Shown: in pieces, positions 53,577 to 61,141 of the stretch
How positions within the stretch are numbered: the first letter of the stretch is position 1
How the letters are laid out: each line of letters begins with the position of its first letter
Assembly: GCA_023415635.1 (NCBI GenBank)
Contig: JAEZJV010000068.1
Coordinates: 129,900 to 193,899, forward strand
Length of the DNA: 64,000 bases
Direction of reading: 5' to 3'
Source of the DNA: Bacillota bacterium
GTDB taxonomy: Bacteria; Bacillota; Clostridia; Lachnospirales; Lachnospiraceae
Translations under genes and position numbers: made by a program
The notes under the pieces: model-generated
What the model saw: the letters and a program-made list of their open reading frames with translations, nothing else
What the model was told of the DNA's origin: nothing
Databases searched by the model: none

Positions 53577-54054
53577 AATCGTCCTCCTTTAAAATGGACC
53601 TGAGCTTTTGTCGCGCGCGAGTTAGGTGACTCCTTACAGTAGATTCCTTTTGCCCAGTCAAAACAGAAATATCCTTAATAGAATAACCCTCATAATAAAA
53701 CAAATGAATGACTGTTCGATATTTTGGTGGTAATGTCATGATAATTTCCAGTAATTCATGTTGCACCGGCTCTGAAGCAGGGTAGGATTCAAGAAGGGGA
53801 ACTACTCGCTTACGCCAAGGGGATCTCAATCGGCTATTGCAGAGGTTTATTGTTACTCTTATAAGCCAAGCCTTTTCATGCTCATCCGTTTCAAATTCCG
53901 GAGCTTTCTCATAAGCACGTAAAAATGCCTCTTGCACTATATCCTCGGCATCGGACATGATTCCTGTAATAGCGAGTGCAATACGATATAACCGATTTTC
54001 ATGTTTCATTACAACCGCTTCAAAGTCCTCCGGCCGATAGGACTTATATGCCAT
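53563..54054 (-). CDS. ECF-type RNA polymerase sigma factor
   Basis: 163 aa. Sigma region 2 covers about 10-75 (YRIALAITG, DAEDIVQEAF), region 4 about 100-155 (LPPKYRTVIHLFYYEGYSIKD and STVRSHLTRARQKL). It probably directs transcription of its own operon and envelope-stress genes, held inactive by the membrane protein coded next. AAGGAGGTGA precedes the ATG. Confidence 0.95.
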   Translation of the reverse strand: MAYKSYRPEDFEAVVMKHENRLYRIALAITGIMSDAEDIVQEAFLRAYEKAPEFETDEHEKAWLIRVTINLCNSRLRSPWRKRVVPLLESYPASEPVQHELLEIIMTLPPKYRTVIHLFYYEGYSIKDISVLTGQKESTVRSHLTRARQKLRSILKEDDYESI

Positions 54055-54113
54055 TTACTTCACCTCCTTCAACCTATATACACTTTAGACGACAAAAAGG
54101 CTGCAAAATATTA

Positions 54114-54245
54114 TTAAATTATTCCAGTGTACCCCCACCGGTATAATATCGTCACAATTACCGTAATAAACAATACAAGGTAAAGCATTCCAACTGCTAT
54201 CAACTCTCTATTACTACGAACATAAAAATTAGGGTATCCAGACGT
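54114..54245 (-). CDS. Possible 43-residue single-helix membrane protein with ACG in place of a start
   Basis: On the minus strand AGGAGG is followed five bases later by an open frame that begins with ACG (54243-54245): SGYPNFYVRSNRELIAVG, one hydrophobic helix (about 18-34), then LYRWGYTGII and a stop. A perfect ribosome binding site at the right distance suggests that ACG replaces a former ATG or is a rare start. The surrounding 54055-54490 has no ordinary gene. Either a decayed or an unusual small gene. Confidence 0.3.
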   Translation of the reverse strand, partial: TSGYPNFYVRSNRELIAVGMLYLVLFITVIVTILYRWGYTGII

Positions 54246-54337
54246 TGTAACCTCCTGCAAAACAGTCGAAAGAAAGGTACAATGCCTGAAAACCCTTTAT
54301 ATATAAATATCTCCAGTAATAATAATTATGAACCTTG

Positions 54338-54442
54338 TTAGCAAGACAACCGTCTCATCATGCCATGAGTGTCAAATTGCTGCCAGTTCCAGTTCCTCTG
54401 ATATCCCCTTGGCGGAAGGTATTTTTCTAATAGATTCTTCAT
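54338..54442 (-). CDS. Possible 34-residue peptide downstream of the C39-like gene
   Basis: ATG with AAAAGG seven bases upstream, 34 codons, TAA. Sequence is basic and aromatic: KNLLEKYLPPRGYQ, RNWNWQQF, then GMMRRLSC at the end. It lies 48 bp after the stop of a C39-peptidase-like gene on the same strand. No Gly-Gly leader site is present, so a bacteriocin precursor is not supported. Could be a peptide gene or a remnant. Confidence 0.35.
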   Translation of the reverse strand: MKNLLEKYLPPRGYQRNWNWQQFDTHGMMRRLSC

Positions 54443-54490
54443 AACAGAACCTTTTACAATACGATTACCGGATTTTAGCAACAGGAGCTT

Positions 54491-55009
54491 TTAGCCTGCA
54501 TATGCAAATTTAATCATCATATTGCTTGGATATTTTTGCTTGACTATATCAGGTAAGCAATCGTTTCTAAAGGAAACGGCATCAAAAAATACTTCCTTCT
54601 TAAGTTTATTAATACTACCATAGGGGTCTGCAATAGAGTATGTTTCATCTGCATCATCATATCCGATCAGGGCTGAGTAATGCAAAACAGGTTTTCCATC
54701 ACCCATTAAATTATCGGTAAGATATAGGATATGTAAAGGAATATTGGATTGAAGACTGCATAATATGACCTCTGACATCTTATCGATATCACCATAGACA
54801 ATTTCTGCTTTATATTTTTTTAAGTATTTACTATAAACCTCCATCAGTTTACGAAAAGTAATACCAAGTGCATCAAAAGGTTCATTTTCCACAAGAAAAT
54901 CCTCATCAATATTCTGTCCTTCTAAAAATGACAGAATCATTCCCGCGGTTGCATAACCACAAGTATTGTTTCTTTTTTGCTTTACTAAGCCAAAATTATT
55001 AATGATCAA
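54491..55009 (-). CDS. C39-like cysteine peptidase family protein
   Basis: 172 aa resembling the peptidase_C39_2 group. Gln11 and the putative catalytic Cys are in KQKRNNTCGYA, the His in HYSALIGYD and the Asp in SIADPYG. No ABC transporter domains are attached and no signal peptide is seen, so its substrate and place of action are unclear. Start is TTG at 55009 with AGGA upstream. Two very small frames follow it. Confidence 0.75.
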   Translation of the reverse strand: MIINNFGLVKQKRNNTCGYATAGMILSFLEGQNIDEDFLVENEPFDALGITFRKLMEVYSKYLKKYKAEIVYGDIDKMSEVILCSLQSNIPLHILYLTDNLMGDGKPVLHYSALIGYDDADETYSIADPYGSINKLKKEVFFDAVSFRNDCLPDIVKQKYPSNMMIKFAYAG

Positions 55010-55069
55010 ATATCCTACACCTACCCTTCCTCTCTCAATACTTTAAAGAATATGCTTATGTACAGCTAT

Positions 55070-55087
55070 GCCTGGAAGTATCCAGGC
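55070..55087. other. Short hairpin between C39-like and MBL genes
   Basis: GCCTGG (55070-55075) and CCAGGC (55082-55087) around AAGTAT. It lies 31 bp beyond the MBL gene stop (minus strand), but the U tract is on the plus strand only. Confidence 0.35.
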
Positions 55088-55118
55088 TTTGTTCAAAGTC
55101 TGAAACAACAATGCCTGC

Positions 55119-55952
55119 TTAGTCATATACAAGTTCGGTCCCTACTCCGGTCTCCATCAGATTTACAACCTTGGATAATGCAATTTTTGAATTCAGATCT
55201 GTGCAATGACAGGCATACACAATCCCAGGCTGTAGTTTCTTCATGTATTCCAGAGTTCCTTCGAGCTGGGTTTCCGATGGATTAAGAAGATGAAAGCCTC
55301 CTACGATAGCCAATATTCTTTCATCCATGCATATTTTTTTAGCATATTCAATAATATTGCATATTCCGGCATGTGAGCATCCGGTAATTACCACAAGCCC
55401 TTTATCCGACTGGTAAACAAGCGCAGAATCATCCAATAGAAAATCTTCCTTTGAGATTCCGTTATTAACCGTAATACCCAGAGGCCGCCTGTTTTCAAAT
55501 TCATTCACTCGTTCAATTTGCCCAAGAAAGACTATCCTTTTACTAATCCAAAAAGGACTTCTGGATAAATGAAAATTAAAACATGCCTTTAAAGCCTCTT
55601 CGGAATAGATAAAGCCTATCTGTTCACCATCATTGATTTTGGGACACAGGGCAAGAGGATGCGCTACTAATGTAACCGGTTTATCACTGCTCCCCTGGCT
55701 AAAATAATCCAGACTACCTATCAGATGAGAGATCCCCCAGGTATGATCAAGATGCCCATGTGATAGTACGACAAAATTGATGTCCTGAAGATGGATCCCC
55801 ATTTTATAGGCATTTCTTAATAAGATATCTGAATAGCCCGTATCGAATAATATCTTACATTCTTCGTCCTCAATATAATAAGATAATCCAGGTTCACCAT
55901 AGTAATTCTTATCTATGAGCGTGTTGTTATCCACAAGTACGGTTAATTTCAT
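55119..55952 (-). CDS. MBL-fold metallohydrolase
   Basis: 277 aa metallo-beta-lactamase fold. The metal motif is LSHGHLDHTWG, with later His residues in ITGCSHAGI and GGFHLL. It resembles the archaeal/bacterial RFA-P synthase-like (MJ0937-type) MBL group. The substrate is unknown. Upstream on the same strand is an HD-domain gene (98-bp gap), and a structured inverted repeat lies in the gap. Confidence 0.88.
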   Translation of the reverse strand: MKLTVLVDNNTLIDKNYYGEPGLSYYIEDEECKILFDTGYSDILLRNAYKMGIHLQDINFVVLSHGHLDHTWGISHLIGSLDYFSQGSSDKPVTLVAHPLALCPKINDGEQIGFIYSEEALKACFNFHLSRSPFWISKRIVFLGQIERVNEFENRRPLGITVNNGISKEDFLLDDSALVYQSDKGLVVITGCSHAGICNIIEYAKKICMDERILAIVGGFHLLNPSETQLEGTLEYMKKLQPGIVYACHCTDLNSKIALSKVVNLMETGVGTELVYD

Positions 55953-55966
55953 TTTTTACCCCTCCT

Positions 55967-56048
55967 ATTCGTATATTGCTCATGGTATTGGTAACAATAC
56001 CGATGGATTCTCAGTCACTTTTATTATGTACCATATACCAATACGAAT
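55967..56048. repeat. Nested inverted repeat between the HD and MBL genes
   Basis: Outer arms ATTCGTATATTG (55967-55978) and CAATACGAAT (56039-56048); inner perfect hairpin GGTATTG-GTAA-CAATACC (55984-56001). The MBL ribosome binding site is just outside the outer arm. Confidence 0.45.
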
Positions 56049-56050
56049 TG

Positions 56051-56611
56051 CTAGAATCCAATAATATTCTTAACAGAACTGTATTTATCTCTGATCATGT
56101 TACGTGCAATATCAATCAAACCATCATAATTTTCCTCGACTCTGCCATTATACCAGCTTATACCTTCAGCATAGCTTAATTTTCTGATAGAGAACGCAAA
56201 ATACAACCAATAGGAAGGATTGACAATTTGTGAGACTGCATCTGCATTTGAAATACAGACTTCTTCCAAGTTACCTTCTCCAATTTTAATTGGCTTGGAA
56301 TGGGATTTTATCACTTGCTTAATAAGCTTAATATTATATGGATCATATGACTTTTCCATCAATATGGATTCAGCAATTTCTGCACCCAAATCAGAATGCC
56401 TATTAATGGTGCTGATATCCCTCACTGCAGATATATCGTGAAGATATGCCGAAATTTCAACTATTTCCCGGTCTGCCCCCAATAGCTCTGCCAGTCTGCA
56501 GGCATATTCCTTTACAATCAGGATGTGCTGGTCAAAAAATGCGCTTCCGAATACGTTTTGAGTTTTATTGCATTCCAGCTTAATCAATTCTCTAATATCT
56601 CCAGTAACCAT
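56051..56611 (-). CDS. HD-domain phosphohydrolase
   Basis: 186 aa. HD-superfamily residues: His in NVFGSAFFDQHI region, the HD pair in SAYLHDISAV, and later His residues in NRHSDLGAEIAE and IKSHSKP. The last part (SNADAVSQI) carries the closing Asp. It probably hydrolyses a nucleotide or small phosphoester. GAGGAAT precedes the ATG. Confidence 0.85.
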   Translation of the reverse strand: MVTGDIRELIKLECNKTQNVFGSAFFDQHILIVKEYACRLAELLGADREIVEISAYLHDISAVRDISTINRHSDLGAEIAESILMEKSYDPYNIKLIKQVIKSHSKPIKIGEGNLEEVCISNADAVSQIVNPSYWLYFAFSIRKLSYAEGISWYNGRVEENYDGLIDIARNMIRDKYSSVKNIIGF

Positions 56612-56701
56612 TTAAACATTCCTCAATCCTTACCATAATCGTAGAAGCAACCTTCTTCAACCAACACTATAAAACAGGAACCCGATTGCATTTGTCATTT
56701 T

Positions 56702-56795
56702 TGAACCTGAAGACCATCGTGATCCCTGATATAGAAATATTTCCAATTGATTATCTTCCTTTCTGTATATTTTTGTCTATGGTAATTTAGTAGTA
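56702..56795. repeat. Dispersed intergenic repeat, copy 1
   Basis: Shares identical blocks GATTATCTTCCTT (56749-56761), TTTGTCTATGGTAA (56772-56785) and TAGTAGTA (56788-56795) with copy 2 at 60958-61048, with the same order and nearly the same spacing. Weaker similarity extends left to TGAACCTGAAG. It lies 20 bp beyond the DHHW gene stop. Confidence 0.6.
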
Positions 56796-56814
56796 ATTTT
56801 TATCTCAATTTGCT

Positions 56815-57960
56815 CTAGTTTAGCAGCTTTCTAATATTGATATCTTCTACAAAACCCATCACATTGTATAATACAAGTACATCTGTTATTCCATTTTGCT
56901 CAATTAATTCATCTATATTCCCATTATAGTAGCGCAAGTCAATCATGTAGGACGTCTCAAAATGATTCACCGCAAAAGGAACAAAGGAATGAGCATAAGA
57001 ATCTTTAATTACTAAAAGCTTTCTTCCACTTTCATTATTGGTTTGAATTTCCACTAATGCATTATTGCCACCCATATATACAGAATATTTATCTTTTCCT
57101 TCTAGTTTTTTTAAATCATATAAAGTGTCTGTCTGTTCGACCATATTATAGGTCAATTTATATTTTTTATCTTCTTTGATTTCATATAGATAAATTTTAT
57201 CTGGCTTAACATTCGTATTAACCTTCGAATGTATCGTTCCATAGAATTCATCAGACACCAAAGTAATATTAAACTGTTCCTTGTCCAGTGGATCAAAGCC
57301 AACACTTATAGCCCATTGCTCATAAGCATAATATGCCCCAAGACTGGTCCAATGATGGTCTGTTCGATAGTAAATATATTCATCCTTGTGCTTCATCAGG
57401 ACTTTTCTCACATCAATAAAGGTATCCTTAGGAATACTTAATGCTAAATTATCCATGTAGGAATATTGATTATACCCTATACCTGCAGCAAAAGACGGTA
57501 ATTTATCTGTCAGCACTTCAGATGCTGTTGGTATAAGCATAACTCTTACATTTTCCTCACCAAGCTTTGATGCATAGTTCTGAATAAATTCTGCTAAATA
57601 ATCTCTATTCTTATCTGCCTGCTCTTTTGATACCTCACTATTATTATGCTTTTCAATCAGATAGTCATCTTTTGCAAAATAGACGGAATTAATCTCCTGC
57701 TTAAGTATTGCTCTCTCAAGGATAACTTTCATACCAATCCATTGATCTCTTATAATGAACTGATCATTGATATAATCGTCTATACCTTTCATATATTCGC
57801 CACTTACGAACTTGTCAATTGTAAACTTAGGCATTTCTGCTAAGTACCTGTTCTCGTTATCAGAAAAAACCTTTTGGGGTGTTGCCAAATTCCACAGGAT
57901 AAACCCCGACCAAACAAATGTAAATATGCTGAAAAATATTTTGTTAAAGGTAAGCTTCAT
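56815..57960 (-). CDS. DHHW-family (AlgX/AlgJ-like) O-acetylation protein
   Basis: 381 aa. An N-terminal membrane anchor (8-26) leads to an extracellular SGNH-like domain with the diagnostic RTDHHWTSLGAY motif and a late KDSYAHSF serine motif. In alginate and related systems such proteins take acetyl groups handed over by an MBOAT protein and place them on an exported polysaccharide. It starts 12 bp after the MBOAT gene; GAGGTGA supports the ATG. Confidence 0.9.
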   Translation of the reverse strand: MKLTFNKIFFSIFTFVWSGFILWNLATPQKVFSDNENRYLAEMPKFTIDKFVSGEYMKGIDDYINDQFIIRDQWIGMKVILERAILKQEINSVYFAKDDYLIEKHNNSEVSKEQADKNRDYLAEFIQNYASKLGEENVRVMLIPTASEVLTDKLPSFAAGIGYNQYSYMDNLALSIPKDTFIDVRKVLMKHKDEYIYYRTDHHWTSLGAYYAYEQWAISVGFDPLDKEQFNITLVSDEFYGTIHSKVNTNVKPDKIYLYEIKEDKKYKLTYNMVEQTDTLYDLKKLEGKDKYSVYMGGNNALVEIQTNNESGRKLLVIKDSYAHSFVPFAVNHFETSYMIDLRYYNGNIDELIEQNGITDVLVLYNVMGFVEDINIRKLLN

Positions 57961-57972
57961 TCTTTCACCTCA

Positions 57973-59379
57973 TTAGAATCTAAAGTACAAAAATGGATTA
58001 TAAGTGCTATCCACCAAATAGGCAACGCATCCAATGAAAACAAAAACATAAGCGAAGGTAGCACAGACAAATACATATCGTTTGTTAGAAATCTCTGTGG
58101 AATCTAACACCTTCTTAAAATGCGGAGTAGAAAAGTAGGCTGCCAAAGCAAATATGACCCCGTAACTTAATAGATAGTATAAAGCCTGATTATTATACAA
58201 CGGTATATTATTTAGTCCGAACATACCCTTCAGATAATGCGTAGTTTTACTTAGATCTTCAAAGTTGAAGATTACCCAGCTGATCATAATAAGGAGAAGT
58301 GTATAAAAGTGTCTAAATATGCCTGGAAGCTTATCCAGTAATTTTAACAAAAAGTATTTCTCTAGAATTAATATCACTGCAAAGTATAACCCCCAGATAA
58401 TAAAGTTCCAGGAGGCTCCATGCCAAAAACCTGTCAAAGCCCATACAATAAGCAGGTTTCTCAGATGCCTTAGCTTTGAGCACCTATTTCCGCCCAGGGG
58501 GATATACACATAATCACGAAACCATGCTCCAAGTGTTATATGCCAACGACGCCAGAACTCTGTAATGCTTTTAGATATATAGGGGTAATTGAAGTTCTCA
58601 TCAAAGCTAAGGCCAAATACCCTTGCCAGACCAATCGCCATATCTGAATAACCGGAGAAGTCAAAATATATCTGAAATGTATATGCTATAATTCCTATCC
58701 AATATAACAGTACAGATGCATCTCCGGCAGTTCCCTCTGATATTTGACTCCATATAAGTCCTACATTGTTGGCTATTAAGACCTTTTTCCCTAATCCTAT
58801 AATAAATCGACGCATTCCAATAGAAAAGCTATTGTGAGTAAGCTTATGATCGTCTAAATCATTTTCTACCGTCACATATCTAACAATTGGTCCGGCTATA
58901 ATCTGTGGAAACAATGTGGTATAGGCTAAGTAATTATAATATTCCTTTTCACAGCTGGTTGTACCACGATATACATCAACGGCATAGGATATGGACTGAA
59001 ATGTGTTAAAGGATACTCCAATCGGAAGTATGATTTGTATAAATGGAGACTCCATCCCAAACAGTCCAAATATATTATCCATAAGGAAATTGGAATACTT
59101 AAAAAATATAAGCACCCCTAAATTACTGCATACTGATATTAACATATAAATCCGTCGCAATTTTATATTGTCACGGTGCTTTTCCATTCGTTTTGCACAT
59201 ACAAAATCTTCGATAGAAAGCAAAAACATAATAGGTAAAAATCTAATCTCACCCCATGCATAAAACACAAAACTTGCGATGATCATCACCAAATTTTTAA
59301 GTTTATCTGGCGCCAGAAAATATAACACTATCATTACTGGTAGAAAATAAAATAAAAAAGTTAAACTACTGAATACCAT
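57973..59379 (-). CDS. MBOAT O-acyltransferase (AlgI/DltB-like)
   Basis: 468 aa, about eleven membrane helices. MBOAT hallmarks: FWRRWHITLGAWFRDYVYIPLGG and the catalytic His in TGFWHGASWNF. It moves acetyl (acyl) groups across the membrane for polysaccharide O-acetylation together with the DHHW protein coded next. DltB is less likely because the dlt genes are absent. Middle gene of a three-gene operon. Confidence 0.93.
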   Translation of the reverse strand: MVFSSLTFLFYFLPVMIVLYFLAPDKLKNLVMIIASFVFYAWGEIRFLPIMFLLSIEDFVCAKRMEKHRDNIKLRRIYMLISVCSNLGVLIFFKYSNFLMDNIFGLFGMESPFIQIILPIGVSFNTFQSISYAVDVYRGTTSCEKEYYNYLAYTTLFPQIIAGPIVRYVTVENDLDDHKLTHNSFSIGMRRFIIGLGKKVLIANNVGLIWSQISEGTAGDASVLLYWIGIIAYTFQIYFDFSGYSDMAIGLARVFGLSFDENFNYPYISKSITEFWRRWHITLGAWFRDYVYIPLGGNRCSKLRHLRNLLIVWALTGFWHGASWNFIIWGLYFAVILILEKYFLLKLLDKLPGIFRHFYTLLLIMISWVIFNFEDLSKTTHYLKGMFGLNNIPLYNNQALYYLLSYGVIFALAAYFSTPHFKKVLDSTEISNKRYVFVCATFAYVFVFIGCVAYLVDSTYNPFLYFRF

Positions 59380-59392
59380 TTTAATCTCTCAA

Positions 59393-59926
59393 TCATTTAA
59401 AGAGGTCATTAAAAGCAATGACTCCCTTTTCAACTTCAGCTTCTGCGAATTGCTTCGCTTCCTCCTCGGTAGCGTCCATATTCTCATTAATAGCACCTAC
59501 CAATAGAAAACATACAAAGTCCCCGTTACGTACTACCTTCGTTGCATTAATCTTAGGTAAATTCATAGGATACTGGAATGTATCGTTAATTTTATTTTCC
59601 TTGGCAGTAATCAAAGCAGCTTCTACAGCATCTGCCTTTCCTTCTTTGGCCTTTACTATAACCACTCTGTCAACGTGATTACTTATCATAGGCATTTCTG
59701 CTTTTACTGTTTCATACATATCAGTAGTAAGACCAAATTCCGTTTCTAATAATTCAGGGTCAATCTCCATGTTGGGAAGATAGTTTTCTCCGTACGCTGC
59801 CTTAATTGCATTTGCTATATCATCTACTGTAACATTTGTTGTTGCATAGGTATCTTCTTTGGAACATCCGGTCATAAATGCTAACGCTAATGCCACTACT
59901 AATAAAATTTTTGATATTTTTTTCAT
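59393..59926 (-). CDS. DUF4358 lipoprotein
   Basis: 177 aa. Signal peptide with lipobox FMTGC (lipid-modified Cys21). The mature part fits DUF4358, small lipoproteins often found beside MBOAT/DHHW genes in Lachnospiraceae. First gene of the operon, 13 bp before the MBOAT gene. It may help anchor or guide the acetylation complex; this is inference. Confidence 0.85.
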   Translation of the reverse strand: MKKISKILLVVALALAFMTGCSKEDTYATTNVTVDDIANAIKAAYGENYLPNMEIDPELLETEFGLTTDMYETVKAEMPMISNHVDRVVIVKAKEGKADAVEAALITAKENKINDTFQYPMNLPKINATKVVRNGDFVCFLLVGAINENMDATEEEAKQFAEAEVEKGVIAFNDLFK

Positions 59927-59963
59927 AATATAATCCTTCTTTCTTTTCGTTAATATGATTTGT

Positions 59964-60157
59964 CTAGCATTTTATTGTTATAAATTTACCATATGGATTA
60001 ATATAGCTATTTCTTTCAGCCTCCCATACAAATATGTCCATAACCTGGCTATCCCCAGCGTAAACATCAATAAATACAATGGCTGTTTGACCTGCAGTTA
60101 AATCAATTACATCATTAATTAGATATTTTGATAATTTTGTGCTTTGTCAGAAATCAT
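59964..60157 (-). pseudogene. Frameshifted small gene remnant
   Basis: ATG at 60157 with GAGGAG upstream starts MISDKAQNYQNI and stops. Shifting frame just before that stop opens LINDVIDLTAGQTAIVFIDV, continuing through SQVMDIFVWEAERN to a stop at 59964. The two frames together look like one small coding region broken by a frameshift. No family recognised. Confidence 0.35.
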
Positions 60158-60213
60158 ATGAAGGCTCCTCATTTGGTTTTCTTTTATTACTAATTATTCG
60201 TACAACATAATAA

Positions 60214-60247
60214 AAGGTTACACATAAAATATATTTTATATGTAACC
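60214..60247 (-). terminator. Hairpin terminator inside the decayed region
   Basis: GGTTACACATAAAAT (60216-60230) and ATTTTATATGTAACC (60233-60247), one mismatch; TTTTATTA follows on the minus strand. Confidence 0.65.
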
Positions 60248-60294
60248 TATCCTCTATTTAAGCTATTAAATTTTCAATGGGTTATGGTCTCCAC

Positions 60295-60474
60295 CTATTC
60301 AGTGGGTATAATTGTTATATCGTATAAGTCTGAACCTCTTTGGTAGTAACCATACATTAAGTTATCTTCTTCTATTATGATTTACTTACTGACATCTACT
60401 TATACAACCATTTTTCAAGTTTTTATACGTGCATAAGAAACCGTAAAATTGAAGTCCGGTGTGACGTCTGGACC
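60295..60474 (-). pseudogene. Decayed C-terminal coding fragment with three stops
   Basis: One minus-strand frame reads GPDVTPDFNFTVSYARIKT, stop, KMVV, stop, VDVSK, stop, then IIIEEDNLMYGYYQRGSD and DLYDITIIPTE before a final stop at 60295. Protein-like composition across three stops and a terminator just beyond it suggest a dead gene. Identity unknown. Confidence 0.35.
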
Positions 60475-60500
60475 TTATTATTCTTCAATGTTATCTTCTT

Positions 60501-60869
60501 CTACTTTTGCTGGAAGAACTGAACAGTGAGGCCGTTTGGATCCTTGATTGTGATATATTTCATGGCGGGTGTCTCTACTGGGTCGCCAAGTAATCCAATC
60601 CCTTTGCTTTCTAGAGTTTTCAGCATTGTGTCAACTGAGTCGACGGAAAAACCAATCGAAATAAACTCGCTGTGATTGATTGCTGTCTTACTACTGTCGG
60701 CAAGAAGCTCCACTAGAGTTTCGTTCTCGGTTCCGTTGCCCATAAAAGCGATTTCAATTCCAGGCCCGGCGGGAAAACGCCGCTGCAATTTAAGACCTGC
60801 CAGATCGGCATAAAATGCGATTGATTCCTCCAAATTTTTAACATAGATAGTTGTCCATAAAAGCTTCAT
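60501..60869 (-). CDS. VOC (glyoxalase/bleomycin-resistance-like) protein
   Basis: 122 aa with two beta-alpha-beta-beta-beta modules: LLWTTIYVKNLEESIAFYAD at the start and SIGFSVDSVDTMLKTLES in the middle, ending KDPNGLTVQFFQ. A metal-dependent lyase, isomerase or a binding protein; the substrate is unknown. The ATG at 60869 lies seven bases after AGGAGA; an ATG two codons earlier is too close. Confidence 0.88.
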   Translation of the reverse strand: MKLLWTTIYVKNLEESIAFYADLAGLKLQRRFPAGPGIEIAFMGNGTENETLVELLADSSKTAINHSEFISIGFSVDSVDTMLKTLESKGIGLLGDPVETPAMKYITIKDPNGLTVQFFQQK

Positions 60870-60957
60870 AATCATTCTCCTTTGTAAATTTTTTGGGTAA
60901 AAAAATCTTTAATGTAGTATTGCTATGTAGAGCCAAGGCAATTTTTACAGAATAATC

Positions 60958-61048
60958 TGAATCTGAAGGCACACGCCCTCTGATACAGGTATATTTCTTA
61001 ATGATTATCTTCCTTACCGTTAGCTTTGTCTATGGTAAAATAGTAGTA
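60958..61048. repeat. Dispersed intergenic repeat, copy 2
   Basis: Blocks GATTATCTTCCTT (61003-61015), TTTGTCTATGGTAA (61025-61038) and TAGTAGTA (61041-61048) match copy 1 near 56.7 kb. As with copy 1 it sits between the stop of one minus-strand gene (61142) and the start of the next (60869). Confidence 0.6.
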
Positions 61049-61141
61049 TAAAATTTACAATATAGATAAGACAGAAATTAAGAATTTCTGAAAGCCTCAT
61101 TGGATTTAAGGTTGTCATGTTAAACCAACTGTCCGAATATT

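Noticed and set aside
54338..54442. Bacteriocin precursor processed by the C39-like protein
   Set aside because: The 34-aa frame has no double-glycine leader and no exporter with a C39 domain is nearby, so only a possible peptide is reported.
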